Positions 25,087-33,308 of a stretch of DNA of 64,000 nt are shown here, piece after piece (position 1 is the first letter of the stretch; every line of letters begins with the position of its first letter). Made by a program: the position numbers and the translations under genes. The DNA lies in NCBI RefSeq assembly GCF_014268785.2, contig NZ_JABWRD020000003.1:124001-188000 (forward strand). Reading direction: 5' to 3'. The notes under the pieces are model-generated. The model worked only from the letters and a program-made list of their open reading frames with translations. It did not search any database and was not told where the DNA came from. The DNA comes from Pseudomonas shirazensis. GTDB taxonomy: Bacteria; Pseudomonadota; Gammaproteobacteria; Pseudomonadales; Pseudomonadaceae.

Positions 25087-25473
25087 CTAGAGAACCGCGA
25101 AGGTTCCCTGAGCTTTCGCAACCAGCTTGTCGCCTTGGACTACGTCGGCGTCGACCACCAGTGTGCGCCGGCCCGCGTGCAGCACGCGCGCGGTGCATAG
25201 CATCTCGCCGTCGCTGACCGCGCGCATGTAGTTGATCTTGCACTCGATGGTCACGCTTTGCTGGTCAAAGCCATGGCTGGCCGAGCAGGCCAGGCCCATG
25301 GCGATGTCGACCAGGCTGAAGATCGCCCCGCCGTGCAGCTTCTGGCCACGGTTACGCAGCTGTGGCGTCAATGTCAGGGCCACCGTCGCAACACCCTCTT
25401 CAAGGCGCTGCAGGCGGCAGCCAAGCAACTGGCTGAAGGCACTTTCGACGTATTCGCTGGGCAGGTCGGTCAT
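25087..25473 (-). CDS. PaaI-type hotdog-fold thioesterase
   Basis: A 128-residue single hotdog domain (4HBT). The catalytic/substrate block is RGQKLHGGAIFSLVDIAMGL, followed by IECKINYMRAVSDGEMLCTA. It is probably an acyl- or aryl-CoA thioesterase; the substrate is unknown. Its ATG overlaps the tex stop by 4 bp, placing it downstream of tex in one operon. Confidence 0.85.
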   Translation of the reverse strand: MTDLPSEYVESAFSQLLGCRLQRLEEGVATVALTLTPQLRNRGQKLHGGAIFSLVDIAMGLACSASHGFDQQSVTIECKINYMRAVSDGEMLCTARVLHAGRRTLVVDADVVQGDKLVAKAQGTFAVL

Positions 25474-27794
25474 TTCTTCTTCAACTGCTTGGCGTTGGCG
25501 AACAGCGAGGCCATGGCGTTGTTGGCTGGCGCGGCCGTAGCCGTCTCACGCGGGCGCGCTGGCTGCTGCGGGCGGTTGCCGCCATTGGCCCGGCCACCAC
25601 CGCGGTTGCCTTCGACCTTCTCGCCGGGGGTGTCGCCCATGCGCATCGACAGGGCGATACGTTTGCGCGGGATATCCACCTCCATCACCTTGACCTTGAC
25701 CACATCACCGGCCTTGACTGCTTCACGCGGGTCCTTGATGAACTTCTCCGACAGCGACGAGATGTGCACCAGACCGTCCTGATGCACGCCGATATCGACG
25801 AAGGCACCGAAGTTGGTGACGTTGGTGACCACACCTTCGAGGATCATCCCAGGCTCGAGGTCCTTGAGCTCTTCGACGCCGTCCTGGAACGAGGCGGTCT
25901 TGAACTCCGGGCGCGGGTCACGGCCGGGCTTGTCCAGCTCTTGCAGGATGTCGGTGACGGTCGGCAGGCCGAAGGTCTCGTCGGTGAAGTTTTTCGGGTC
26001 GAGGCGCTTGAGAAAGGCGCTGTCGCCGATCAGCGAGCGGATGTCGCGGTCGGTGCCGGCGGCAATCCGCTGCACCAGCGGGTAGGCTTCCGGGTGCACG
26101 GCGGAGGCGTCCAGCGGGTTGTCGCCGTTCATCACGCGCAGGAAGCCGGCGGCCTGCTCGAAGGTTTTTTCGCCGAGGCGGCTGACCTTTTTCAGTGCTG
26201 CGCGGGTGGCGAACGGGCCATTGGCGTCGCGGTGGGCGACGATATTCTGCGCCAGGGTCGCGTTCAGGCCAGAGATGCGCGTAAGCAGCGCCACCGAAGC
26301 GGTGTTGACATCGACGCCGACGGCGTTCACGCAGTCTTCCACCACAGCATCGAGGCCGCGGGCGAGTTTGAGCTGCGAGACATCATGCTGATACTGGCCG
26401 ACGCCGATCGATTTCGGGTCGATCTTGACCAGCTCGGCGAGTGGGTCCTGCAGGCGCCGGGCAATCGACACCGCGCCACGGATCGATACATCCAGGTCCG
26501 GGAACTCGCGTGCTGCCAGCTCCGAGGCGGAGTACACCGAAGCGCCGGCTTCGGAGACCATCACCTTGGTCATCTTCAATGCTGGGTATTTTTTGATCAG
26601 CTCAGCAGCCAGCTTGTCGGTCTCGCGGCTGGCGGTGCCGTTGCCGACCGCGATCAGCTCCACCGAATGCTTGGCGCACAGCGCTGCCAGCACGGCAATA
26701 GTACGGTCCCAGTCGTTGCGCGGCACGTGCGGGTAAACCGTGGCGGTGTCGAGCAGCTTGCCGGTGGCATCCACCACCGCAACCTTGCAGCCGGTACGCA
26801 GGCCCGGGTCGAGGCCCAGGGTAGCGCGCGGGCCTGCCGGGGCGGCGAGCAGCAGGTCGTGCAGGTTATGCGCGAAGACGTTGATCGCTTCGCTCTCGGC
26901 GGCTTCACGCAGCTCGCCGAACAGGTCGGTTTCAAGGTGGGTGTAGAGCTTGACCTTCCAGGTCCAGCGCACCACTTCGCCGAGCCATTTGTCGGCCGGG
27001 CGGGCGCGGTTTTCCACGCCGAAGTGCTGGCCGATCATCATCTCGCACGGGTGCAGGGTGCCCGGCAGCTCTTCGCCGACTTTAAGCGCTGCGCTGAGCA
27101 CGCCTTCGTTGCGGCCACGGAAGATCGCCAGCGCACGGTGCGATGGGGCGCTGCGCAGCAGCTCGTCATGGGCGAAGTAATCGCGGAACTTGGCGCCTTC
27201 CTCTTCCTTGCCCGGTACCAGGCGGGCACTGAGTACGGCTTCCTGCTTGAGGAAGTTGCGCAGTTTTTCCAGCAGGCCGGCGTCTTCGGCGAAGCGCTCC
27301 ATGAGGATGTACTTGGCGCCTTCCAGCGCGGCCTTGACGTCGGCTACGCCCTTGTCGGCATCGACGAAGCGCGCGGCTTCGGTTTCCGGGGTCAGCTGCG
27401 GGTCGTTGAACAGGCCGTCGGCCAGCTCGCCGAGGCCGGCTTCGAGAGCGATCTGGCCCTTGGTGCGGCGCTTTTGCTTGTACGGCAGGTACAGGTCTTC
27501 GAGGCGGGTCTTGGTGTCGGCCAGCTTGATCTCGCGGGCCAGCTCCGGGGTCAGCTTGCCTTGCTCGTCGATGCTGGCAAGGATGCTCGCGCGACGGTCA
27601 TCCAGCTCGCGCAGGTAGCGCAGGCGCTCATCCAGGTGGCGCAGCTGGGTGTCGTCGAGGCTGCCGGTGACTTCCTTGCGGTAACGGGCGATGAAGGGCA
27701 CCGTCGAGCCTTCGTCCAACAGGGCCACGGCCGCCTCGACCTGTTGCGGGCGAACGCCGAGTTCTGCGGCAATACGGCTGTTGATGCTGTCCAT
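25470..27794 (-). CDS. tex: Tex transcription accessory protein
   Basis: A 774-residue nucleic-acid-binding protein. Order: Tex N-terminal helical region (MDSINSRIAAELGVRPQQVE, VPFIARYRKEVTGSLDD), YqgF-like RNase H fold (TLGLDPGLRTGCKVAVVDAT, residues about 330-440), a helix-hairpin-helix pair (VGVDVNTASVALLTRISGLN), and a C-terminal S1 domain (LEPGMILEGVVTNVTNFGAF) near 650-720, ending in a basic RGGG/KKK tail. Tex is tied to transcription and stress survival. The ATG at 27794 starts the family N-terminus. Confidence 0.95.
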   Translation of the reverse strand: MDSINSRIAAELGVRPQQVEAAVALLDEGSTVPFIARYRKEVTGSLDDTQLRHLDERLRYLRELDDRRASILASIDEQGKLTPELAREIKLADTKTRLEDLYLPYKQKRRTKGQIALEAGLGELADGLFNDPQLTPETEAARFVDADKGVADVKAALEGAKYILMERFAEDAGLLEKLRNFLKQEAVLSARLVPGKEEEGAKFRDYFAHDELLRSAPSHRALAIFRGRNEGVLSAALKVGEELPGTLHPCEMMIGQHFGVENRARPADKWLGEVVRWTWKVKLYTHLETDLFGELREAAESEAINVFAHNLHDLLLAAPAGPRATLGLDPGLRTGCKVAVVDATGKLLDTATVYPHVPRNDWDRTIAVLAALCAKHSVELIAVGNGTASRETDKLAAELIKKYPALKMTKVMVSEAGASVYSASELAAREFPDLDVSIRGAVSIARRLQDPLAELVKIDPKSIGVGQYQHDVSQLKLARGLDAVVEDCVNAVGVDVNTASVALLTRISGLNATLAQNIVAHRDANGPFATRAALKKVSRLGEKTFEQAAGFLRVMNGDNPLDASAVHPEAYPLVQRIAAGTDRDIRSLIGDSAFLKRLDPKNFTDETFGLPTVTDILQELDKPGRDPRPEFKTASFQDGVEELKDLEPGMILEGVVTNVTNFGAFVDIGVHQDGLVHISSLSEKFIKDPREAVKAGDVVKVKVMEVDIPRKRIALSMRMGDTPGEKVEGNRGGGRANGGNRPQQPARPRETATAAPANNAMASLFANAKQLKKK

Positions 27795-28024
27795 GAAAAC
27801 CACCTGACAATATGTGAATACTGGAGGCCGCAGGTGGGCATTCGTGCCCGGCGGCGCTGGGTGAAAGGCGCGCATTATACCCATCGCGCCGAGCTTGCGG
27901 TGATAGCGCCGCGCCATCGGCGGCCGCGTGGAAGTGGCGCCCGGGGAAAAATCTGCTAACAATGCACACGGCACGCGCTGCAATGGCTACGCCATAATGC
28001 GCAGCGATCTCAGAGGAGTTATTG

Positions 28025-28765
28025 ATGACCAGCACGCCTAACACAGTTGAAGGTGACAAGATTCTCATCGTCGACGACGATCCGGGGCTCAGCAGCCTGC
28101 TGGAGCGTTTTTTCACCAGCAAGGGCTACCGCACCCGGGCAGTACCCAATGTCGAACAGATGGACCGGCTGCTGGCCCGTGAGGTGTTCAACCTGGTTGT
28201 ACTCGACCTGATGCTGCCTGGCGAAGACGGCTTGTCTGCCTGCCGCCGCCTGCGCGCAGCGAACAACCAGATCCCGATCATCATGCTTACCGCCAAGGGC
28301 GACGAGTTGAGCCGGATCAAAGGCCTGGAACTGGGCGCCGACGATTACCTGGCCAAGCCGTTCAACCCCGACGAGCTGATGGCGCGGGTCAAGGCCGTGC
28401 TGCGCCGTCAGTCGGCGCCGGTGCCTGGTGCGCCTGGCAGCGAAGACGAGACCGTGACCTTCGGTGACTACGAGCTGTCGCTGGCCACCCGCGAGCTCAA
28501 GCGTGGCAATGAAGTGCACATGCTCACCACCGGCGAATTCGCCGTGCTCAAGGCGCTGGTGATGCACGCCCGCGAGCCGCTCACCCGCGACAAGCTGATG
28601 AACCTCGCCCGTGGCCGCGAGTGGGACGCGCTGGAGCGCTCTATCGACGTGCAGATCTCGCGTCTGCGCCGCATGATCGAACCGGACCCGTCCAAGCCGC
28701 GCTATATCCAGACGGTCTGGGGCGTGGGCTACGTGTTCGTGCCGGACGGAAACGCCGGCAAATGA
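28025..28765 (+). CDS. ompR: Osmolarity response regulator OmpR
   Basis: A 246-residue response regulator. The receiver domain starts KILIVDDDPGLSSLLERFF with the phospho-acceptor Asp at about residue 61 in VVLDLMLPGEDG. The C-terminal winged helix ends SRLRRMIEPDPSKPRYIQTV, then WGVGYVF. GAGGAG precedes the ATG at 28025. It is divergent from tex and followed by envZ. Confidence 0.95.
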   Translation: MTSTPNTVEGDKILIVDDDPGLSSLLERFFTSKGYRTRAVPNVEQMDRLLAREVFNLVVLDLMLPGEDGLSACRRLRAANNQIPIIMLTAKGDELSRIKGLELGADDYLAKPFNPDELMARVKAVLRRQSAPVPGAPGSEDETVTFGDYELSLATRELKRGNEVHMLTTGEFAVLKALVMHAREPLTRDKLMNLARGREWDALERSIDVQISRLRRMIEPDPSKPRYIQTVWGVGYVFVPDGNAGK

Positions 28766-28883
28766 GTCTGCAGGCTTGCCACTACGCTGCAGGGCGACCC
28801 GAACGGGCCGCCCTGTTTGCGTCTGTGGCCAGCCGGCAATCTGGCGGGCTCTGCTCGCGCCTGTTCTGCAGTAGATGTCCTCG

Positions 28884-30197
28884 ATGAAAACCCCTGTTTG
28901 GTTCCCGCAAAGCTTCTTCGCCCGCACCCTGTGGCTGGTGCTTATCGTCGTGCTGTTCTCCAAGGCGCTGACCCTGGTTTACCTGCTGATGAACGAAGAC
29001 GTGCTGGTCGACCGTCAGTACAGCCATGGCGTGGCCCTGACCTTGCGCGCCTATTGGGCAGCCGATGAAGAAAACCGCGAGAAGATCGCCGAAGCGGCCG
29101 GCCTGATCCGGGTAACCGGGGCCGGCGTGCCGGAAGGCGAGCAGCACTGGCCTTACAGCGAAATTTATCAGCGGCAGATGCAGGCCGAACTGGGCGAGGA
29201 CACCGAAGTGCGCCTGCGCGTGCATGCGCCGCCGGCGCTGTGGGTCAACGCGCCGAGTCTGGGCCCGGGCTGGCTTAAGGTGCCGCTGTACCCGCATCCG
29301 TTGCGCGGGCAAAAAATCTGGAACGTACTCGGCTGGTTCCTGGCCATTGGTTTGCTGTCGACAGCGTCGGCGTGGATCTTCGTCCGTCAGCTCAACCAGC
29401 CGCTCAAGCGCCTGGTGTTTGCCGCCCGTCAGCTTGGCCAGGGGCGCAGTGTGCGCTTGCCGGTCAGCGACACGCCAAGCGAAATGGCCGAGGTGTACCG
29501 CTCGTTCAACCAGATGGCTGAAGACGTCGAACAGGCCGGGCGCGAGCGTGAGCTGATGCTGGCGGGGGTCTCGCATGACCTGCGTACGCCGCTGACGCGC
29601 TTGCGCCTGTCGCTGTCACTGATGGACAACGACAACGACCTGACCGACGACATGGTTCGCGACATCGAAGACATGGACGCGATTCTCGATCAGTTTCTGG
29701 CGTTTATCCGTGATGGCCGTGACGAGCCGTTGGAAGAAATCGACTTCTCCGACCTGGTGCGTGAGGTGGTTGCGCCGTACAACCAGCCGGAAGAGCGCGT
29801 GCGCTTGTGCCTGGAGCCTATTCCGCCGTTCCCGCTGCGCCGTGTTTCGCTCAAGCGTATGCTCGGCAACCTGATCGGCAATGCCTTGCACCATGCGGGG
29901 CAGGGCGTTGAAGTAGCAGCTTATGTATCGGGCGACGACAGCGCGCCGTATGTGGTGTTGAGCGTGCTCGACCGCGGCGCGGGGATCGACGAGTCGGAGC
30001 TGGAGACCATCTTCAACCCCTTCATCCGGGGCGACCGTGCGCGTGGTGGCAAGGGTACGGGGCTGGGCCTGGCCATCGTCAAACGGATTGCGGCGCAGCA
30101 TGGCGGCAATGTCGAGTTGCGTAACCGCTCTGGCGGCGGCATTGAAGCGCGAGTGCGTTTGCCGTTGGGCTTGCTGCTACCGCGCAACGCAGTGTGA
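28884..30197 (+). CDS. envZ: Osmosensor histidine kinase EnvZ
   Basis: A 437-residue inner-membrane sensor kinase. Membrane helices lie at about 12-36 and 147-167, flanking a periplasmic domain of about 110 residues. HAMP follows, then the dimerization/phosphorylation site VSHDLRTPLTRLR (His about 231), N-box LIGNALHHAG, and G-boxes DRGAGI and GKGTGLGLAI. Start choice is between the ATG at 28884 (MKTPVWFPQSFF, as in relatives) and 28875; neither has a strong ribosome site. It controls OmpR. Confidence 0.93.
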   Translation: MKTPVWFPQSFFARTLWLVLIVVLFSKALTLVYLLMNEDVLVDRQYSHGVALTLRAYWAADEENREKIAEAAGLIRVTGAGVPEGEQHWPYSEIYQRQMQAELGEDTEVRLRVHAPPALWVNAPSLGPGWLKVPLYPHPLRGQKIWNVLGWFLAIGLLSTASAWIFVRQLNQPLKRLVFAARQLGQGRSVRLPVSDTPSEMAEVYRSFNQMAEDVEQAGRERELMLAGVSHDLRTPLTRLRLSLSLMDNDNDLTDDMVRDIEDMDAILDQFLAFIRDGRDEPLEEIDFSDLVREVVAPYNQPEERVRLCLEPIPPFPLRRVSLKRMLGNLIGNALHHAGQGVEVAAYVSGDDSAPYVVLSVLDRGAGIDESELETIFNPFIRGDRARGGKGTGLGLAIVKRIAAQHGGNVELRNRSGGGIEARVRLPLGLLLPRNAV

Positions 30198-30203
30198 TTG
30201 TCG

Positions 30204-30222
30204 GGGGCCGCGTCGCGGCCCC
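30204..30222. terminator. GC inverted repeat between convergent envZ and rimK
   Basis: A 19-base palindrome GGGGCCGCG-T-CGCGGCCCC in the gap between stops. There is no T-run on either strand, so termination is possible but unproven. Confidence 0.45.
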
Positions 30223-30229
30223 GGCAATA

Positions 30230-31135
30230 TTAGCCCTTACCCTTGGTGCGGGTCTGATTCGGCCCGCCGTTCTTCTCCAGGTGCTCGATGATCATCCCGG
30301 CAACGTCCTTGCTGGTGGTGACCTCGATGCCTTCCAGGCCTGGCGATGAGTTGACCTCCATCACCAGTGGGCCGTGGTTGGAGCGCAGGATGTCGACGCC
30401 GGCCACGCTCAAACCCATGACCTTCGCCGCGCGAATGGCGGTGATGCGCTCTTCCGGGGTGATCTTGATCAGGCTGGCAACGCCGCCACGATGCAGGTTG
30501 GAACGGAATTCACCCGGCTTGGCCTGACGCTTCATCGAGGCAATTACCTTGTCGCCAACCACGAAGCAGCGGATATCGGCGCCGCCGGCTTCCTTGATGT
30601 ATTCCTGAACCATGATGTTCTGCTTAAGGCCCATGAACGCCTCGATCACCGATTCGGCGGCCTGAGTGGTTTCGCACAGCACCACGCCAATGCCCTGGGT
30701 GCCTTCCAGCACCTTGATCACCAGGGGCGCGCCGTTGACCATCTGGATCAGGTCGGGAATATCGTCCGGCGAGTGGGCAAAGCCGGTAATCGGCAAACCG
30801 ATACCGCGCCGCGACAGCAGTTGCAACGAGCGCAGCTTGTCCCGCGAGCGGGCGATTGCCACCGATTCGTTGAGCGGATTCACGCCCATCATCTCGAACT
30901 GGCGCAGCACTGCGCAGCCATAGAAGGTAACGGACGCGCCGATCCGCGGGATCACCGCATCAAAGCCCTCCAGCGGCCGCCCACGGTAGTGGATCTGCGG
31001 CTTGTGGCTGGCGATGTTCATGTAGGCACGCAGGGTATCGATCACAACCATCTCGTGGCCACGCTGGGTACCGGCTTCAACCAGGCGGCGGGTGGAATAC
31101 AGACGCGGGTTCCGCGACAGCACAGCGATCTTCAT
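30230..31135 (-). CDS. rimK: RimK, ATP-dependent glutamate ligase for ribosomal protein S6
   Basis: A 301-residue ATP-grasp ligase that adds glutamate residues to the C-terminus of S6. It has the family start MKIAVLSRNPRLYSTRRLVE, the ATP-grasp lysine block PLVIKVLEGTQGIGVVL, and the Mg-binding VMEVNSSPGLEGIE. Its ATG overlaps the rimB stop by 4 bp. In Pseudomonas, RimK alters ribosome composition and virulence or root-colonization traits. Confidence 0.93.
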   Translation of the reverse strand: MKIAVLSRNPRLYSTRRLVEAGTQRGHEMVVIDTLRAYMNIASHKPQIHYRGRPLEGFDAVIPRIGASVTFYGCAVLRQFEMMGVNPLNESVAIARSRDKLRSLQLLSRRGIGLPITGFAHSPDDIPDLIQMVNGAPLVIKVLEGTQGIGVVLCETTQAAESVIEAFMGLKQNIMVQEYIKEAGGADIRCFVVGDKVIASMKRQAKPGEFRSNLHRGGVASLIKITPEERITAIRAAKVMGLSVAGVDILRSNHGPLVMEVNSSPGLEGIEVTTSKDVAGMIIEHLEKNGGPNQTRTKGKG

Positions 31136-31614
31136 GCAGCACCTGTGACAGGGAGAGGGTTGACCGGAAAGGCCGGTTTTTCCTGAACGTATTTCGAGCT
31201 TGGGTCCACTACCAGTTGGCCGTGGATCAATGCCTTGGAACCGAGCAGCAAGCGGTAGCGCATGGCCTTGCGACAGGCCAGGGTGAATTCGACCTCCCAG
31301 ACCCGGTCTCCCAGCGCCAGCGGCGTGCGGATCACATAGCGGACCTGGGCATGGCCGTTGGAGCTCTTGATGCTTTTCATGGTCACCAGCGGGGCTTCAC
31401 AGCGGCGATGGCGCAGCTGCACCACGGAGCCGAGGTGTGCAGTAAATCGGACCCACTGCTCACCGTCGCGTTCAAACGGCTCGACATCGGTGGCGTGCAG
31501 GCTTGAGGTGCTGGCGCCGGTGTCGATCTTGGCGCGCAGGCCGGCCAGCCCGAGTTCGGGCAGCGCCACCCACTCGCGCAGGCCGATCACACTCAGATGG
31601 TCAAATGTCTTCAC
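31132..31614 (-). CDS. rimB: RimB retropepsin-like protease
   Basis: A 160-residue protein of the family often called ATP-dependent zinc protease; it has the retropepsin-like motif KIDTGASTSSLHA (Asp-Thr-Gly). In P. fluorescens RimB is the protease that trims glutamylated S6 and counteracts RimK. It overlaps rimK by 4 bp. The gap to the divergent hslR is only 109 bp, so the small regulator gene rimA known from P. fluorescens does not lie directly upstream. Confidence 0.85.
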   Translation of the reverse strand: MKTFDHLSVIGLREWVALPELGLAGLRAKIDTGASTSSLHATDVEPFERDGEQWVRFTAHLGSVVQLRHRRCEAPLVTMKSIKSSNGHAQVRYVIRTPLALGDRVWEVEFTLACRKAMRYRLLLGSKALIHGQLVVDPSSKYVQEKPAFPVNPLPVTGAA

Positions 31615-31723
31615 TAATCACACCCTGGGGATAAGGTGGTGAACTTTAAGCACCGCGCAGAATTTTTGCATCCGTCAGTGACGGTAGTACAGTTCGGTTA
31701 AAGACAGAATTCGAGGTAAAGAG

Positions 31724-32125
31724 ATGGCACAAAAGTCGGAAGAAGACGACAAGGTACGCCTGGACAAATGGCTGTGGGCCGCGCGGTTCTACAAGACCCG
31801 CGCCCTGGCCAAGGCGGCCATCGAAAGCGGCAAGGTGCACTGCCGCGGCGAGCGCTGCAAGCCCGGCAAGGAGCCACGGGTGGGCGACGAGTTCGTCCTG
31901 CGTACCGGCTTTGACGAGCGCACCATCGTTGTCAAGGCGCTGTCGGTGGTACGCCGCGGCGCGCCTGAGGCGCAGCTGCTGTATGGCGAAACCGAAGAGA
32001 GCATCCGCCGCCGCGAGCAGGCCGCGCAGCAGCGCAAGGATGGCGCCTTGGGGATGACGACCGATGGTCGGCCCAACAAGAAACAGCGCCGGCAGATCCA
32101 CCAGCTGCACGGCAGCTTCGACTGA
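31724..32125 (+). CDS. hslR: Heat-shock protein 15, S4-domain RNA-binding
   Basis: A 133-residue protein with an S4 domain (VRLDKWLWAARFYKTRALAK, residues 10-70) and a basic tail (DGRPNKKQRRQIHQL). Hsp15 rescues stalled 50S subunits carrying peptidyl-tRNA. AGAG precedes the ATG. It lies just upstream of hslO in the same direction, as in enterobacteria. Confidence 0.93.
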   Translation: MAQKSEEDDKVRLDKWLWAARFYKTRALAKAAIESGKVHCRGERCKPGKEPRVGDEFVLRTGFDERTIVVKALSVVRRGAPEAQLLYGETEESIRRREQAAQQRKDGALGMTTDGRPNKKQRRQIHQLHGSFD

Positions 32126-32226
32126 TCTGTGCTGTTTTAAGAGGATGAGACAGGGAGCGCCTCATGCGTGGGCCGTACCAGGCCTGTTAATATGTGGACA
32201 TTATTTTTCCAGATAGCCAAAACCTT

Positions 32227-33129
32227 ATGAGCGACCTCCCTGCTACCGATTTCACTCAACGTTTCCTGTTCGACGACCGCGACGTGCGTGGCGAGATGGT
32301 CGGGCTGGAGCGCAGTTATGCCGAAGTGCTGGCCAAGCACCCCTATCCGCACCCGGTCGCGCTCCTGCTCGGTGAGTTGATGGCCGCCGCCGCGCTACTG
32401 GTGGGCACCCTCAAGTTCGACGGCCTGTTGATCCTGCAGGCGCGCTCTGAAGGCCCAGTGCCGTTGCTGATGATCGAATGCTCCAGCGAGCATGACATCC
32501 GTGGCCTGGCCCGCTATGAGGCGGACCAGATTGCCGCCGATGCAACCCTCACCGAGCTGATGCCAGATGGCGTACTGGCCTTGACCGTCGACCCGATCAA
32601 CGGTCAGCGCTACCAGGGCATGGTCGACCTGCACGGCAAGGACCTGTCGGAGTGCTTCACCAACTACTTCGTCATGTCGCAGCAGATCAACACCACCATC
32701 ACCCTGGCTGCCGACGGCTCGCGTGCCCGTGGCTTGCTGGTGCAGCAGTTGCCTGCCGACCGTCAGAAAGACAGCGATGAGCGCGATGAAAGCTGGAACC
32801 ACGTCAAGGCTTTGGCGAACACTGTCAAAGCCGAGGAATTACTGGGCCTGGACAACGAAACCATGCTCCAGCGCCTGTACCACGAAGAGGCTGTGCGCCT
32901 GTTCGACTTGCAGCCGTTGCAGTTCCGCTGCAGCTGCTCGCGGGAACGTTCAGGCAATGCCTTGGTCAGTCTCGGTCAGGAAGACGCTCAGCAGCTGGTA
33001 GTTGAACATGGTGGCCAAATCGAGGTCGATTGCCAGTTCTGCAATCAGCGTTATCTGTTTGATGCGACCGACGTTACGCAATTGTTTGCTGGCGGCGGCA
33101 CAAGCGGCGCAGCAGAAACACGTCACTGA
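32227..33129 (+). CDS. hslO: Redox-regulated chaperone Hsp33
   Basis: A 300-residue holdase switched on by oxidation. The C-terminal zinc site is complete: C-S-C (RCSCSRERS) and C-x-x-C (VDCQFCNQRY), near residues 244-281. The N-terminal domain has TQRFLFDDRDVRGEMVGLER. The ATG at 32227 gives the family N-terminus; an earlier in-frame ATG at 32194 adds 11 unrelated residues. Confidence 0.95.
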   Translation: MSDLPATDFTQRFLFDDRDVRGEMVGLERSYAEVLAKHPYPHPVALLLGELMAAAALLVGTLKFDGLLILQARSEGPVPLLMIECSSEHDIRGLARYEADQIAADATLTELMPDGVLALTVDPINGQRYQGMVDLHGKDLSECFTNYFVMSQQINTTITLAADGSRARGLLVQQLPADRQKDSDERDESWNHVKALANTVKAEELLGLDNETMLQRLYHEEAVRLFDLQPLQFRCSCSRERSGNALVSLGQEDAQQLVVEHGGQIEVDCQFCNQRYLFDATDVTQLFAGGGTSGAAETRH

Positions 33130-33150
33130 AGCGTTTAATTGCAGTGAATT

Positions 33151-33204
33151 CTCCTGTCGTTCTGCGATAAACCGCAGTTCTGACAGGAGGGGTCTACTTT
33201 TTTT
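33151..33204 (+). terminator. Nested hairpin with T-run after hslO
   Basis: Outer stem CTCCTGTC/GACAGGAG (33151-33158, 33182-33189) encloses inner stem CTGCG/CGCAG (33162-33166, 33173-33177). A run of seven T lies at 33198-33204, eight bases after the stem. The spacing is long for a standard terminator; a regulatory leader role is also possible. Confidence 0.5.
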
Positions 33205-33213
33205 GGGCTTTTC

Positions 33214-33222
33214 TGGCATAAT
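33214..33222 (+). promoter_or_regulatory. Extended -10 promoter candidate for pckA
   Basis: TGG-CATAAT forms an extended -10 element 87 bp before the pckA start. There is no good -35; only a T-rich tract lies upstream. Confidence 0.4.
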
Positions 33223-33308
33223 CCGGCCACTTTTTTCGCTGTAGTCGTTTTTTTCGGACCACTACAAAACGTTTGGAGCACTCGGCCTCGGGCCGGATGG
33301 GGTATCTC

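Noticed and set aside
25764..27959. Long plus-strand open frame (about 730 codons) opposite tex
   Set aside because: It is the mirror of the tex reading frame in GC-rich DNA; the translation has no recognisable domain, and tex is unmistakable.
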